Shown one piece after another: positions 25,843 through 40,800 of a stretch of DNA of 64,000 nucleotides. This DNA comes from Dermacentor variabilis (taxonomy: Eukaryota > Arthropoda > Arachnida > Ixodida > Ixodidae). The stretch is from contig NC_134574.1 in NCBI RefSeq assembly GCF_050947875.1, positions 110,347,969 to 110,411,968 on the forward strand, given 5' to 3'. The position numbers and the translations under genes were made by a program. Position 1 is the first letter of the stretch; each line of letters opens with the position of its first letter. The notes under the pieces are model-generated. The model was not told the origin of the DNA, ran no database searches, and saw only the letters and a list, made by a program, of their open reading frames with translations.

Positions 25843-28800
25843 GTAAGGCCATCATGATCGTAAGGACTCTCCGATGCTTGCGAGGGATCAGCAACAAACC
25901 TAAAATCATTGCATCATTTATTATACTCAAGACGATTGTGCATAATTTGGTAGCCAGGATCGTTACTACTTGATTGACAAAGACAGGTTACCACGTAGCT
26001 CCTATTTAGTTGTCAAGACATGGCTAATATTGGCGGCTTTTTTTTCTAACCAGGTATGTTATATATCGAATAGGTTTATCTACATAGTGCACTAGATGCT
26101 GATTGGTTTCAGCAATATTTATCACAAAATTGCTTTCATGACATCGCGAGGTACAGAAAACGTTCATTCTAGCATTTCGATCACTGTTTCACTCTTCTAC
26201 AAGAAACACCTGCATTATATTCATCACAACTTATAGGTAATCTGTGGCACTTAAAAATGAAAGCATCATCATCATCAGCCTCTCTAAGCCCACAGCAGGG
26301 CAAAGGTCTCTCCCATACTTCTCTAACTACCCCGGTCATGTACCAATTGTGGCTATGTCGTCCCTGCAAACTTCTTAATCTCATCCGCCCACCTAACGTT
26401 CTGCCGCCCCCTGCTACGCTTCCCTTCCCTTGGAATCCAGTCCGTAACTCTTAATGACCATCGGTTATCTAGTCAGCGCTGACATCTGCTCGTCGCCATT
26501 TCTTCATCCAGAACTTGGCATGAATGTTAACAAACAACCCGCATGAATTCTGGAAGACAATAAGCCCTTCAAATAATCCTGCCATTAGTTTAAGAAATGC
26601 CGAAGAAGGCAGTGCTCCGGTTGCTCAATGTGCCCAAATTCTCAACAACTGCATTCACAGTAGTTTTCCCCTTAGAACAGCGCTCTTCAGCTCATAATAC
26701 TATTAGATATTGTGACAAAGCAATGTCCGAAATATTCATCAATGATAACGGCACCTTTACTACGGAGACTTATACCGCCATCAGCGCCTGATCTCCTTGG
26801 TTTTAATAACAAGGCACTCAAGAATTCATCTGAAGGTATTCATCGTATCTTTTCTGCTGTCTTCACACACTGTCTTTAATCTGGTTCAATGCCGCGTGAC
26901 TGGCGGTTGGCCAAGGTTTTACCAATATTCAAATAAGGGTAACAACAATCACCACTAAGTTATTGACCAATTTCACTAACCAGTCAAGTTTGTAAACTGC
27001 TTGAAACCGTGATTCATTCACAAAAACTTACTATCTACAAGAACGCAAAATCATTTTTATATACTAATATGGTTTCCGCAAAGCCTAATCGTGCGAAAGG
27101 CAACTTGATAGATTCATTCACAATCTCCATTCGTCTGTTGATGTTGGTATTGAAGTTGACTTCATATTCTTCAATTTTTCCACAGCTTTACATTGGCTAC
27201 CTCACAATCGGTTATTAAGCAAATTAACACTGCTAATTATCACTGTTTTGTTATTGCACGGGTTGAAGATTTTTTCTCGACCAGTTATCAGTTCACCGCT
27301 CCTAATAACCATAATTCACACTTCAGCCAAGTACACTCCGGCGTTCTACAGGCAGCGTGCTAAGCCCTTTGCTTTTTCTGATATTTATTAACAATTTGCA
27401 TAACTCCAGTAGTTCGTAAATTCGACTTTTCGCTGACAATTGTGTAATTTACCGCCAGATTCATTCTAAAGATGATCAATTAGGCCTTTAAACTGACCTC
27501 GATTCAGTAACAACATATGGTGCTCTGCCTGGCTCATGCAACTTAATCTATAGAAAAAAAATGTCATTTACGAACCGTCTGTCTTGAACCAAAACCGCGC
27601 ATTCCTTAAATAATGCTACCATCGAATTGGTAACTACGTCTAAGTACCTGGGTCTTCACGTTTACTCAGACCTAACATAGAACCATCATATTAGCCTTAT
27701 TCTTGCATCCGCGAATCGGTCGTTAGGTTTCTTAAAACATAACTTGAAGCCTGCTCCTTCTTACCTCCAATTACGGGCCTTCTGTCCACTAATTATACAT
27801 AAAATTGAATATTCTACGCCAATTTGGGACCTTCGTCAAGCATATCTATTAACTAATATTGAATCTTTGCAGAACCACGCAGATGGTTTTATTTATTCTA
27901 TTCACTCACGTCATACAAGCAACACAGCATTAAAGACACGCGCTGGACAGCAAGAACTATCTCACCGCCCAAAAGCTGCGCGTTTATCACTTTTTAATAA
28001 GCTGTATCATCTGTAAACACGACGTAAAGACTTTTGTTCATTTGCCTTCTTCCATCTTTGACCGACGTGATCATCCGTTTAAGGTTGAGCACTTATCATG
28101 AAATGCCTACGCACAATCTTTCATATCGCGCACCATAACTGACTGGAATGCTCTACCTTCACGTGTTGCTACAGCCACTGATCCGGATAAGACTTGAAAT
28201 CTATTATCTGCCTTACCATGACGCACATTTTATCTCATATTTGAACTGTTGATTTTTACTTTGTCTTTCTTATAATGTAGATGTTGTTTCATTTCATGTT
28301 GTTTGAATATGTATAACTGGTATAATTTTGACTACTGCCTTGTTCATGTTATTGCTTCTTTGCTTTTTATTGGTGCTTGTCGGAATTAATGGTAGTTGAT
28401 TCTTATAGTCTAAGGTCACATGATGTGTGCTTATTTTTTTTTGAATGAATTTCTGGTTATTGTTCTTTTTTATCAATTGCCTATACCCCTTCACCCCCAT
28501 GTAATGCCCTCAGCCGTGAGGGATTTTAGGGGTGTTTTGTACGAATAAAAAATAAAAAGTTATATCATGTAAGGAGAAATTGCAGCGATATGAATGTTTT
28601 AGGAGATATGGACACTGATTAAGCTATAAAAAAATTGGTGGCGAAGTTTTCATTTTGTCTCTCTTGTCATTTGTCATTCGTTGTCTCCAGAGAGGACAGG
28701 ATCCACCGTTCCCTGATATCAAGCTGGTAAGTCGACTCAAGCTACATATTTGGGAGCTCTCAGTTTATATTGATTTACATGGAGTAGGTAATGTATTGGT

Positions 28801-31800
28801 ACACATGCTCCGTAATAGCCCAATGATAGACAAGCAAATAATGCATAAACTACGAATAGTGCCATACAATTGATTTTACTTGTTTAATCGCTCGAATATC
28901 ATGTTTTTGGCGCTCTTTCCTAATATTGCCTGTCAAGCCCACATTATAATTAACGTTGTCGTCATACATATGGAAGTGAGCTGATAATGGGCCCACCTCA
29001 AATGCCATTTCGTGCTGCCACAACTGCACATGGTGTATTTGTAAATAGATGCTAATATCCTTTCGCTTCTTCCGAAGATCCTAAAAGTGCACTCGAATGT
29101 TTCGGCGATACCCACACCTACTTTCAAGGGCCACACAACGAGCATGCGAGAATAGACGCTAGGAATTTACAGATTTGCTGGAACCGGCATGAACTCTATC
29201 GGTATGTCAAATACCAGCTGCCAACCGGCACGAATGCTGCACCATGTCTTTTAGTGCACTCGGGGAGAAATGACGATCAACCACTGGGCTACTATAGTAT
29301 CTCCTGAAATGCGAGGGCATTTCAGGCCTATGGCTTTGGGCGGCGTGGTGGTGTGCAGAGAAGCAGATGTGGGGCACTCGGCTGGGCATCATTCGGGGCT
29401 CGCACGAACAGTCGTCAATCGCTCTGCACTGTGGCACAGCCATAACTCGTGCTCCTCCATTCTAGTATGTTTGCACAATTTTCTCGCCGCTCCTGTAAAA
29501 CTCTGCAAAACGCCATTTATTCAACTTAAATAACCGATTAAATCGCACAAATGAAATATGGACGTCGCTGACGATTAATCGTGTTGCGGGATACTTTTAA
29601 TCAAATAATGTATTATACGTTCAACGATATTACCAACCCTATGGTATTTAGTAAACAGCTACAATAACGCAAGAAACGTAAGCGCTCTTGGCCATTGTCA
29701 GAGGCACTGACCTTGAGCCCACACTTTAGTTGCTTCTTAATGCGTGTGCATATTCTCGCGACGTCACAAAACTCCAGGGACAAACCAACTTGTGAGCAAT
29801 AACAGTAAGAAGATTGGACTGCTCTAACGACGCACGCCAACCACTGCTACTTCTTTGTCTTAATCTGCATTTTTTTGTACCGATATGTCTTCTTATCGTC
29901 GTTCTCTTTGGCGCAGTCAAGACGCTCCAAAATCTTAGTATATGAGTCTCTTCGTGTGCTATCTACGCCATGTGTAGTGACAGGCTGGGCGTTAGGCCAA
30001 ACATGCAATTTTAGCATGAAATAAATAATGTTTGTTTTTCGCACATGCCCTCACTAAAATGCGCAGATGCATAATATTATCAAGAAACAAATTGGGCGGA
30101 GAACTTTAGCGATGAATTGTGTTAAACATATTCCGGTATGCACACTATGACGCATATGTCCAACAGCGAAAGGAAGAGAGCTAATCGGGCAGTGAGTTTT
30201 ATGGCTTCCGTTGGATCAACATATCTTCGATGCTTTTATTTGTTCACAGATGTACACGGACGATGGAGATCTAATGACCTACGCAACTACCTCTATCAAT
30301 ACGCTTATGGAAGACGAACAACCGCCGGAGGAAAGGTGTTTTCCTGATGTTTACATTAAGGCCACATATGATGGTTGTCAGTTTTCGAGAGGGTAAGGCT
30401 TTTGCACATTTTTATATTCTGCTGTCTTTATGAACAAACCTGTTTTCTTCCTTGTAGATTTAATAGGATGAATTGCTTTGCAAACTTTACAAAGGATGGA
30501 GGTAGCGGAAGATTCGACGCAATGGATGTCTCCTGCAAATGTAAGTAAATCGCCGGTGGCAAATATTTTTGCGGCATGGTAACAAACGCTGTATAACAAA
30601 AGGAGAGAAAACAGATGTATTATGCAGATAACCAGCTTAAGAAGAAAGTACACCAGGAGTCACAAACGTTGTAAAATTAGGTTGCGAGTTACAATTTATG
30701 TATACACTATGAGAAACATGTACTGCACACTGCGTGCTTGTATAGCATTGTATTCTGAATACATCATTTTTATATCTTCGGGAGTGGAAGATCTGCCCGA
30801 AACATTCTACGCCAATTACAGTTTAAGAAGACAGTGACGGAAAACTAAAGCGAAAAAATTTGGAGCGCGTACATTTGTGCGCATAATTGCTGAAGACAAG
30901 CAAGGGCCGCGATAAATTTCAACTAACGTGTTTGCGATTTTCATGAGATGGTCCTAAAGAAAAAGTTTAGTGCGATCTCTAGGTAGTCTATATAGACTCA
31001 TAACTGTCTTTATGTATCACGCACAATGTATTCAAACTGACGCTCACCTATGCTTGCATTTGTAGTTTGTTACACGCTTAGTGTGAGCGTGATATTTCTT
31101 CACGCTTAGCGATCACGCTTGCTAGGAGTGATCACAAACCCCACTTCACGCTTAGCAGAAGTGACAGTGAGTCCCGTTCACAAGCTTATTGTGGCGTGAT
31201 CATTGTCCACACTTAGGGACGGCGCCTGGGGAACAGTGACTGCAGGGGGGAAGGGGGATTGCGTTGGCATCACACCCCATCGCACCTCCACTACATGCCT
31301 GGGAGGCTACAAAGAAGCACCGTCCCTTGTCGCCTCGAGTTCCTTCTGCGAAGCGAGCTTTGCTCACCAAGCTCTTCGCAGTTCTCTTCTTTGCCTTGGG
31401 CTTCGCTGGTGCAGACTGCGGTGAACGAACGCGCTATGGCATTGGCAGCAGGCCGGTGAAGTAAAAGCCGAATGTGCAGCAGAGCGATTGTGCACGACGC
31501 TCCCGCCTGCCACACTCAAACTAGTTCCAGGGTTCAGCTAAGCCCTGGAACATTTCAACGAAACCAAGTAATGCAAATCTCTCCTTGCACAAAAGCACGA
31601 ATGCCCTCTCAACAATGCGCTGCATTGCCGCGCGTTCGAAGACAGTGAGCCGTGTCTTTAAGCATGAAAAGCTTTTATCTCCCATTGTCGATGACCTTCA
31701 AGTGACCCTGAGCGAATAGTCCAGGCCATTATCGAGGCACTCAAATGCGAACAATCGGGCTAGCAGTCAAAACTTGAGAAAATGGGGTCTCTGGCCTCCA

Positions 31801-34800
31801 ACCCTTTGTATTGGCACGCACTAGATACTCTGGTTGTCGTCCACACAAGTTGTAAAAAATACTGCTTCCTGGTTCTTCCTAATGTTTCGTTCACAATATC
31901 AGTGAAGCTGTCTCTTTAAGTTCACTGAAGTTGCACTTGTGATTTCTGGTGGCTCCGTTCAAAAGGCAGATACAGGGCACTAATACACTTTATTGTCAAC
32001 TTTTTTGTACTGCGACCTGAAGGCCTCCAGACAGTGAGTTCCGCGGCGCGCGTTTCGTGTTGCCTCGAGAGATGGTGACACGCTACGTGGCTCCTCTTTC
32101 AGGAACTTCTGCGTGCTGCTATAGCTTAGCGGTTACTCCGTTGCGCTACTGAGCATGAGGTCACGGGGTCAAATGCCAACCGCGGTGGCCGCATTTCGAT
32201 GGCGGCGTAATGTAAAACTGCCGTATCCCGTCCGTTCAGGGCACAATAAAGATCCCCTGGTGACTATTAATTTATCTGGAGTTGCCAAGTAAGGTGTGCC
32301 CTATATTCAAATTGTGGGTTTGGCATGTAAAACCCCCAGAAGTCAATTCATTATTATTCTAGTGGGGCAGTGCGCTCTTTCTCCCTGGCAAGTTTTGTTG
32401 TTTGTTATTTGGCATTCAGTCGGTTCTCTTCTTCTAGATCGACTATCCCGGACCAGTGCACACACTATGACGTGGTGCGGTGTACTGTGGTAGGGTGTGC
32501 CATTGCAAACATGCACTACTCCCATTTTAATATATTGGGGCTGGTATCATCTCTAACCAATCTGCAATCTGCATTGCGGTCGCCATTTTATGCTTACATC
32601 TACTTTAATTGGTGGGAAAGACAGCAATTATTTGGCCTGCAAATTTACGTTCTCCCAAGCGACGTAAGCTCTTGGAATTAACATGTAAATGGTAGGCAGT
32701 ATACGCACTATGTTTACTTAGAGAATGTAAAAAAAAACAACTGTTACTTGGTTTAAGAAGTTGTTTTGTTATCTGTATTGTCCATTCATAGAAGCGACGC
32801 GTTGTTGGCGCTGCCATCTAGTGAAAGCGGGACGAGAAAGGTACCCGTGACGGCGCGTGGTCGTTCAAATGGCAACACGTGACTTTCGTGTTCAGGTAGA
32901 GCAGACTGGAAGGACAGTATACAAACGTGGAGTTTGGTGAATCCTTGTGTGGCCGTCTAGCTATTTCCTGTTGGCTACGACAAGCTGACAAAAGAACGCA
33001 TGCTATCAGCGGATATCAGCTAGTAGTCGACAACCATGCACACAACCACGTCAGCAAGGAAACGCCGATAACCTGCTCCTTATATAGACATCTCCCAGTT
33101 CAAGCAGCGCGACCTCTAATGCTCGAAGGCATGGCGTCGTTCATTCTTCAAGTGGCGAACGAGTTCAACTTTTCGTCGCCGTACGAAATTTCGTCGTAAT
33201 TTTTTGTCGTTGGCCGAAGTGAAAACAGTGGTTTGAACGTTGCGCGTAAAACTCGAGAAGTATCAAATGGACGCGCTACTCTACACAATGGGCGAGCAAG
33301 CCGAAGACACTTACGCCACCTTTGCTCCATCCAAAGAGTTCTCTAGGAGACCTTTGTCCTGCCGTGGATTTAAAATATGCTGCTGATAATGACGATGGTG
33401 ACGTTACTGTTGGTGATGCCTTCAAGCTTTCTAACTTTCATTCTAAACGCCACCCCCTCACTTCTGATGTGCTACGTGGAGTCGCGGATGGAAATATCAG
33501 TGTTACGAACTGCTTTGCCTGGACAAATACTGCTTCAATTTGTAGTCCCACGGATTGTGCGTTAGATTCTTTTTTAAGCATACGCTAGAACTGGTCGAAT
33601 GAGAAGCAACACCTTTCTGCAATATCTGACAACAGTACTGTGCTGTGTGCGATGGACCTGAAATGGGCAAAGTTTTGTTGTAATACCAGACACACGCTCA
33701 ATTACTCGAAAGGTAATATAACCACCATGAATGCAGCCTTGCCGGCATGCTATGTTGTTTTCGTGAGCCTAGTCCAATGGTATGTTGCCACAAACCTTAA
33801 TTCAACATCAGGATTATACAATTGAATGGCTGCTTTGTGGCAACTTCGGTTGTAAATAAAGGACATGATAATAGTAAACCCTAGGTAAATAAACGCCTAA
33901 ACACTATATAAATCGCTCCGGCATATTCCTTTTGCAAGAGGCCGAAGGACTCAATAACAAATGACCTTTATACATCAATCGTATAAGCGAACCCGTGATA
34001 TTTAAGTAGAATGCACAGTCCTATAATTAACTACCCAGTGCAATGCTCGTGTTAGATTAAACGTAAGAAGAATGACTACATGTTATCCCTGCTCTCAAAC
34101 GCGGAGGTGAAATTGTGGTGATGCTGGACCTAAAGCAGAAGAAAGGGGGTTAACCGAGGTCATATCGCAATAAGCCAACAAAAACTGACAACAAGGGCAA
34201 CACAGGTGAAATTACTTGTCCTTAATAAAAGAAAAAAAAGAAACGATAAATTTATAAAAATGAAAATGCATGAAAAAACAAGTTGCCGCTGGTGGGCAAA
34301 GATGCCACAACCTTCGCATTTCACGTGCGATGCTCTAAAAATTGAGCTACCGCGGTGCTGTTTCCCGTCCACTTTCTTTGGTATTAATGTTTCCTACTTG
34401 AATCCTGGGAGTGTTAGCCAGCGCGAACACTCACAGATCTTGGCGGCGGATGTGGAACATCCTTTGTGCTGCCGGCCTCACGAGAACGTGATCTTTTTGG
34501 GAGAAGGCAACCGGTCAATAAACCCACACATGCTGCCTGAAGGCAACAATGTTGCCGGCTTCGAGAGCCTCGTTATGTAATAAACGAGAGCAAAGGGGGT
34601 TAAACTACGGGCCTAATTTTTATTTAATACTTATTTGATAAGAAGGCAACAAACACTGACACCAATGACACTATAGGGGAAATTACTTGTGCCTATTAAA
34701 TATAAAGAAACGATAAATTAATGGAAACGAAAGTTGATGAAAAAACACGCTGCAGGTGGGGAAGGACCCCAGAAACCTCGCATTTCGCGTGCGATGCTCT

Positions 34801-37800
34801 AGCATTAGAACTACAGCGGTACCGTTTCACCATGCACTTAAAGTAGAGAATTTAAACTCGTAATAAAGCGAAGCTTTCTTCGCCTCTTCCTTCGACATTC
34901 CCGCTACCGCTGCTGCCGCTGCTTTGGGCTGCTGTGGCTGCTGTCGCCGGGCACAGTTCGTCGAGGTCTGCGTGCATATAGATGACTGGCGCGAGTCAAA
35001 GCCGGAAGGGGAAGGGAAGAACTCGTTTTCACCCTACCCCGTGGAATGTGCGCAATACCCTCTGGAGCTCCCTGGCCGTCACCACATTAGCCGCTTGACA
35101 GCTATAATTATCACTGCCTCCCCTCAGAAGCATTGCAAAAACTGCAGTGCTTCCTTTTCTGCTAACGTGCGAGGCCAGACAACGCCACCTACTCTAGCTC
35201 AAGGCCAGGAGGCTGGCTCCGTGACGTAAGTCGGATGGGGCGGGCTCCGACGGAAGCGTAGGAACGCTTCAGCACAATGCCGCATACTAGTTGTGCGCTT
35301 GGCTGATTTTTTTTCCGCTACGCGTGTAGTACTCTGAATAAATGAAGCAAAAAACCAGTCAAGAAACACAAAGAACAAGAGGAGAGGCTCACACAACAAC
35401 TCTGAATAAAGTTAGGCAGAAATAGAAAATAGGGAGACATTTGCTTTATACACGCACCGGCGTTCTATTCATTTATTCGTTAGTGTTTGCAGCTTCACCT
35501 ATTTAGCCTTGTTGTCCGGGTCAGACACCTTGCCATTCAATCGCCGGCAGAATATTTCGAGGAGAATGTTTGTGCTGCTCCACAACACATATTTTCGCAC
35601 CACCTCACTCGTGTGTTCCTTTTTACAGACGTGAAACGCACTCATGGATTTGTCTTACAGGCAAATTATATTGCGAGCCAGCCAGTCCGGTAGCATCCAA
35701 AGCGGTCTTCTTGAAGGTCGGTCAGCAACTTCCCAAGAAGCACACAGCACATCTTGAGCTCCTCAAAGCGGTATCTGACAATTTCAAAGAACGCTGGAGT
35801 CGTCTGGATGAGAGCGCCATGTGTCTCATCAAACAACTTACCGGCATCCACCCTCCTTTCCTTCCATGCTTCCAACCAGGCCGAGAAATCCCACAAGAAG
35901 AAAACCCTGTATTCGAATCGAGAAGGGTAGACGGAATTTTGAAAGGCGTCCCTTAGCATGAGTTCCCTTAAAATTGGTCTTCACAGTGATGAATTTCCAC
36001 CACCTTACCCTTATCTCCATGAAACTGGCGGTTTTATCTTGGTGATTTAGGTTGTGCTCGGCTCCAATCACTCGAAGTGTATCCGGTCCGGACTCCCTGA
36101 ATATCTGCAAAGCAGGTTACCCCTTCTGTTTCTCTATGTCTTTTGGAGAAGATGCTTTCTTGGACAAAGTATAGCCGTGCCGCAGTAGTTGCTCGTTCTC
36201 TAATGTATATGCGTATTTGATTCTCTTAAAAAGCGCATAATGCATGCACCGCTCGCCCATCGTGGTTGGCTCAAACTCAAGGGGCCAGAGACACTGGTCA
36301 TTTTCCTTTAACCAGTTGTTTCGCACGCATTCCTGTAAGTGCACTGGGTCAATTACAAAGAACAATGACCTGTGGAGATCTGATGCGTCCGGAAACACGA
36401 AATCATTTGCCAGTAATTTTGTCGGGGCGGCTTCGGGGTGTCTTGCTAAAAGAGTACTAGAGGGCATCATCGCGCTTCAATTTACAGCGTTGTCGTCAGT
36501 CCCAACACACACGACTTTCTATCCAATAATTTCTAAGCCACGAATGACGTCTCCCAAACGCTTGTGCCGAAATTACCCATTAGCTTTATGCACAAGTACA
36601 ATGTGTGCTACCTCCTTAAACTTGCACATGAGGCTGTGCACCATAAATACAAGTGCATTGTTTGCTGCTTCTGCGTTGTTAAATGCGATACCACCGATGT
36701 TGTCTCCCTAGTTGTCAAATAAAGGGATTTAGATGAAGGTCATTCACCGTCAGAGTCACGCAGCTTTGCTGCTCATTGAAAACGGATATCTTCGTGGCAA
36801 TTTAGCAGAGGAATGTACTGTATTGATGCTCGAACTGCGCGTTCAGCCCGAATGGTGAACACCTTCACCGAATGGTCCTTGGGTGGGGCACAACTATGCT
36901 GCCGTGACTGCACATGTACTGGTATGCTTGGTGCGATATTGTAAAAAGTATACAGCCGTACACAATGAAGTCAACGAGATAGCGGAGTTGTTCTTTTTTT
37001 GTTGACATCAACTGCACTTGCTCGGCGAGCAGTTGAATGGTCGGGAAGTTATCATCTCCTTGTGTTGCACATATTTTCCTCAGATGAGAAACTACAGTCT
37101 CACAGATCTGCATATCTGAGTTTTGAAAACATGAACTCACGGCACTGTCGAACCCCTCGACTCACTCAAACAACTGTAGCAGCCGTCGTTTGCTGTCGAC
37201 CGACGACAGAACTAGCAATACCCTCCTCAGAAAATAATAAACATTCAAAATTGCTTACCCTGGAGTTAGCTGACACAACTAGGTTTTCACGTCGAATGGC
37301 ACGTATCCACGCTTTTCTTACTTCGTCTGTTTTGTGAACGAGAAGACGCGCACCTTGGGGCCGGTCTTTGCTATTTCCATTGCACCGCGGCGCACAACAC
37401 TTCCCAGACATTTCGCAGTTTCTTCTAACTCTGCATAACCCTGATCGGCACACATAACACGCCATAAACACCGATGCCTGTCGCCGTTGCCGATTCACGC
37501 GCATAAATAAAGATTTAGGCAAACAACCACGCTTTGCAGCCACCACGTGCGTTGGACGGAACGCGGACGCACGTTCAAGCATGCACCTGCTGCCGCCGCC
37601 GCCGCGCCAGGGACCAAGGCCCCATACGGATGCGTATGATCACGTGGCGACAGGAGCACCCCGGTCTGGAAGAATTTACTCTAGGTGGCGTTGGGCCAGA
37701 GGGGGCGCAGATAAAAGACGTAGGATCACACGTAGAGAAGAAAAGAGGAGAGGAACTGGAGGGAGAAGAACTGGCACTTGACATACAAGAGTGGGGCGAG

Positions 37801-40800
37801 GTGACGTGAGAGGGCAACAAAACCCCATCACTATACGACAGTGGTTGTGGGGACACAGGATAAGCTGAAGTTCAAGGTACGGTACAGTCGCTGCTATTTC
37901 TGAAATATACACGCCATGGAAATATGTAAAGCGGGCAACTTATGCAGGGTGCGCAGTAGCAGAGGCTAATAAATGAGGCGTACCGCAGGGTCCTGAAGAC
38001 AGTACGACAGCGGTCGATCATGAAATGAACACTTCTCTGCCCACCGAGCCAGCTTTGCGGCTATGGCATTGTTAGAGGTCGTGTGTTGGATTACAATCCC
38101 GGCAGCCCCTTTACAGCGGGTGCGAAATAGAAAACGCACATGCACTTAGGTTTTGGGAGACGTTAAAGGGCATCACGGTGTCAAAACTATTCCGGAGTCC
38201 GCCACTGCCACGTCCTCATAATCCGTGTCTGGTATTGACACGTACAGCCCCATAATCCAATTCAAGTTTAACACTTCTGCCACATTGCGATGTGCCATGT
38301 GAGGGAATTACAACGCTCAACCCTTTCAAAGGTTGTAAAATATTGTGTGCAACAGCGCATCAAGCAAACACCTCTCCCTGTGTGTTCTGTGTAATACGCA
38401 GAGAAACAGCAGTGGTGCACCCAAGGTAACTTTTGATATCAAATAACCTAAACGCTTAACAAATTAAGGTTTAGCCGTCAACGTCACCACTAATTATCCT
38501 CAATCACAGTATCCAACACGGAAAGTTTCGTTTACGTTGACTCGCATAGTACGTGGGATCTGAATAACTTGTTGAACTATGCGTTTTCTTTGCCAATTGA
38601 CGCTTTAGAGGAATTTGAAATGGGAAAATATGGATCCGTATTCATGAGTAACATATCAATTGATGAATGTAGCGTATAAGTGTTGCTGAACATTTCAGTA
38701 CCCGATTTTCACGTGATGTCTCGCTTAAGTATTGCTCGGTTAACGTTTTGTATTACACAAAAATTACCTTTCAAAATGTACTATATCATAAAGTAATTCC
38801 AACTCACTGCAAGATACCAGATGTTGTTCCAGTTCTCAAATCAGGCCAGTGAAAGACTCTGGTAATTTATCGTCCAATGTCCCCGATGTCGGTAGCTTGC
38901 AAAATTGTGAAACATATATAATACAAAGAAGTTGGTACACATATACATAGGTCCATATTCACTCTGCTTCAGCGTATACTCAGGAAGCGTTTCTCTTGTG
39001 TCACGTAATGAACCTAATTTTTGCGTGAATTGACTGATGCTCTGGATGATGGTAATTCCGCTATTTACTTTTCCTGTGCTTGCTTAACAAATTCGATTCA
39101 GTTACCGCGCAGCCTTTTGCACACGTTCCAAGGTTTTATTAACGACGCCCCGGTCACTTCGTGGATCGATGATTACCTACGCGAACGAAAACAGTCCATA
39201 CAGCTGGACGAACAGAAATTCGGGGCTTCGAATTATCCGTTTTAATTCCAAAGCGGCGTTAGTTGGGATGATTACTTTTTGTGCTAAATATGAATTACTT
39301 GAAGTGGCACTTTCAACCGTGTATGAGAAACTTAGCAGACAGCAGGTTTACCTAAACCAGACTCATCTTTGTAGTGCATGACAAAGACATTCCCCGATAA
39401 TAAGTACATGGTGGTTAAATTGCCAATTAATCTTTAGCGGAACACCTGTTTCTATGATAACGTTAAAGAAAAAGTGGCTGCGTATGTTTGAGTATAAATT
39501 TAGCATTACTATTATCAAAATGAATCTAATTAACCCATATAGGCGTTGTTCTTAGTCCCCTTCTCATCGTTTCATTGGTACACTGTACCAATAGTAGCTA
39601 AAGTTTCTAAAACTTGATGTTTCGTAACAAGTAATACGCGTGCGTTACTACAAGTTACAAAAACCCTGCTATAAAAATCACCGGTTAGCTCTAATTCACG
39701 TTATGCCTTGCCGGTATGGGACCCCTTCTCCACTGTCAATAAAGATAAAATTAAAAACGTAAAATATATGGCAGTACGACATGGCATTACGATTAGTCGC
39801 AGTACGACTAATGGCATTTACTGCATATACAATTCAGTAAGTGCTATCGCCGGTGACAACTATATATTTTCGCTCTGTTACCTATCGATACGTATCGATC
39901 GCGAACATGAATTCAAGGAAGAGGCATGCGGCACTTGCAAATTAACCGCAATCCATGTGTCTTTTTTCTAAAATGTTCCGGTCTCACCTACACCTGTAGT
40001 CGCTATTTCTCTTATTCTGTTGTTTCTCAGAATCTGTAGCCAGCGAGAAAAATTGCTTGGCGTCAAAAATTTTGACCCTTTAGACGGACTGAACTTTCAG
40101 CGGCTTAATCGGGTACCGCTGGGATCATTTATTCCAACTACATAACGAATAAACGCAGAACACGTTATTCGTGAACGTGGCTGCAAACAACGCCTCGTTC
40201 AACACGAAATCTGACAGAAGCCGTTGCTAGCTGTTTCTTATTCTGAACGCGCCAGCGAGGAATGTCACTTCATTGTAAACATTGCTCTGGGTTCTTGTTT
40301 GCATTCATTATTTTTGAAAGTTGCAAAATGTTTCACACTGCAGGTCCAATTGCGATTTCTATCAGGTATTGATATTTCTCTGGTTTCTGTGCAAGTAATG
40401 GTGACTAGGCTCGTAACGGTCGGGTGTCGTTTTTTTTTCGAAAGTGCAGAAATGTTTGTTTTTGTATTGTCAGTTGGCACCGCATCTTAGGTAGTGATTT
40501 GTACTTGCTAGAATCTACGTATTTCTTCGTGCCTTATTCTCTTTCCGATATATGCCCACTGCGTTTTCCAGTCTTATATTTGTGCGAACACAGCCCATTG
40601 GTATTTGTTGTGGTGCTGTGGTCATGTAATAATAAATACGTGTATATTTAAAAATACTTCCATCGTTGCACAAGCTCGGACCACAAGGCACACCGTAGTC
40701 GAAGACTCCGGATTATTATAACCACCAGCCCAAATAAATAAATCAACATCCACGTCAAATTTTGTTAGGTTTGTCTACACTGTGACAGTGACGCTTCCTG

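Noticed and set aside
32118..32200. tRNA gene
   Set aside because: A/B-box-like motifs occur, but no cloverleaf with paired acceptor ends can be formed and the sequence continues into a SINE body. The same applies at 34300, 38050 and 51400.
37575..37856. ORFs in all frames of the GC-rich stretch
   Set aside because: They overlap on both strands and reflect base composition; no domain.
40265..40651. Overlapping ORFs of 71-88 codons
   Set aside because: No start context, splice sites or motif; hydrophobicity follows T-rich composition.
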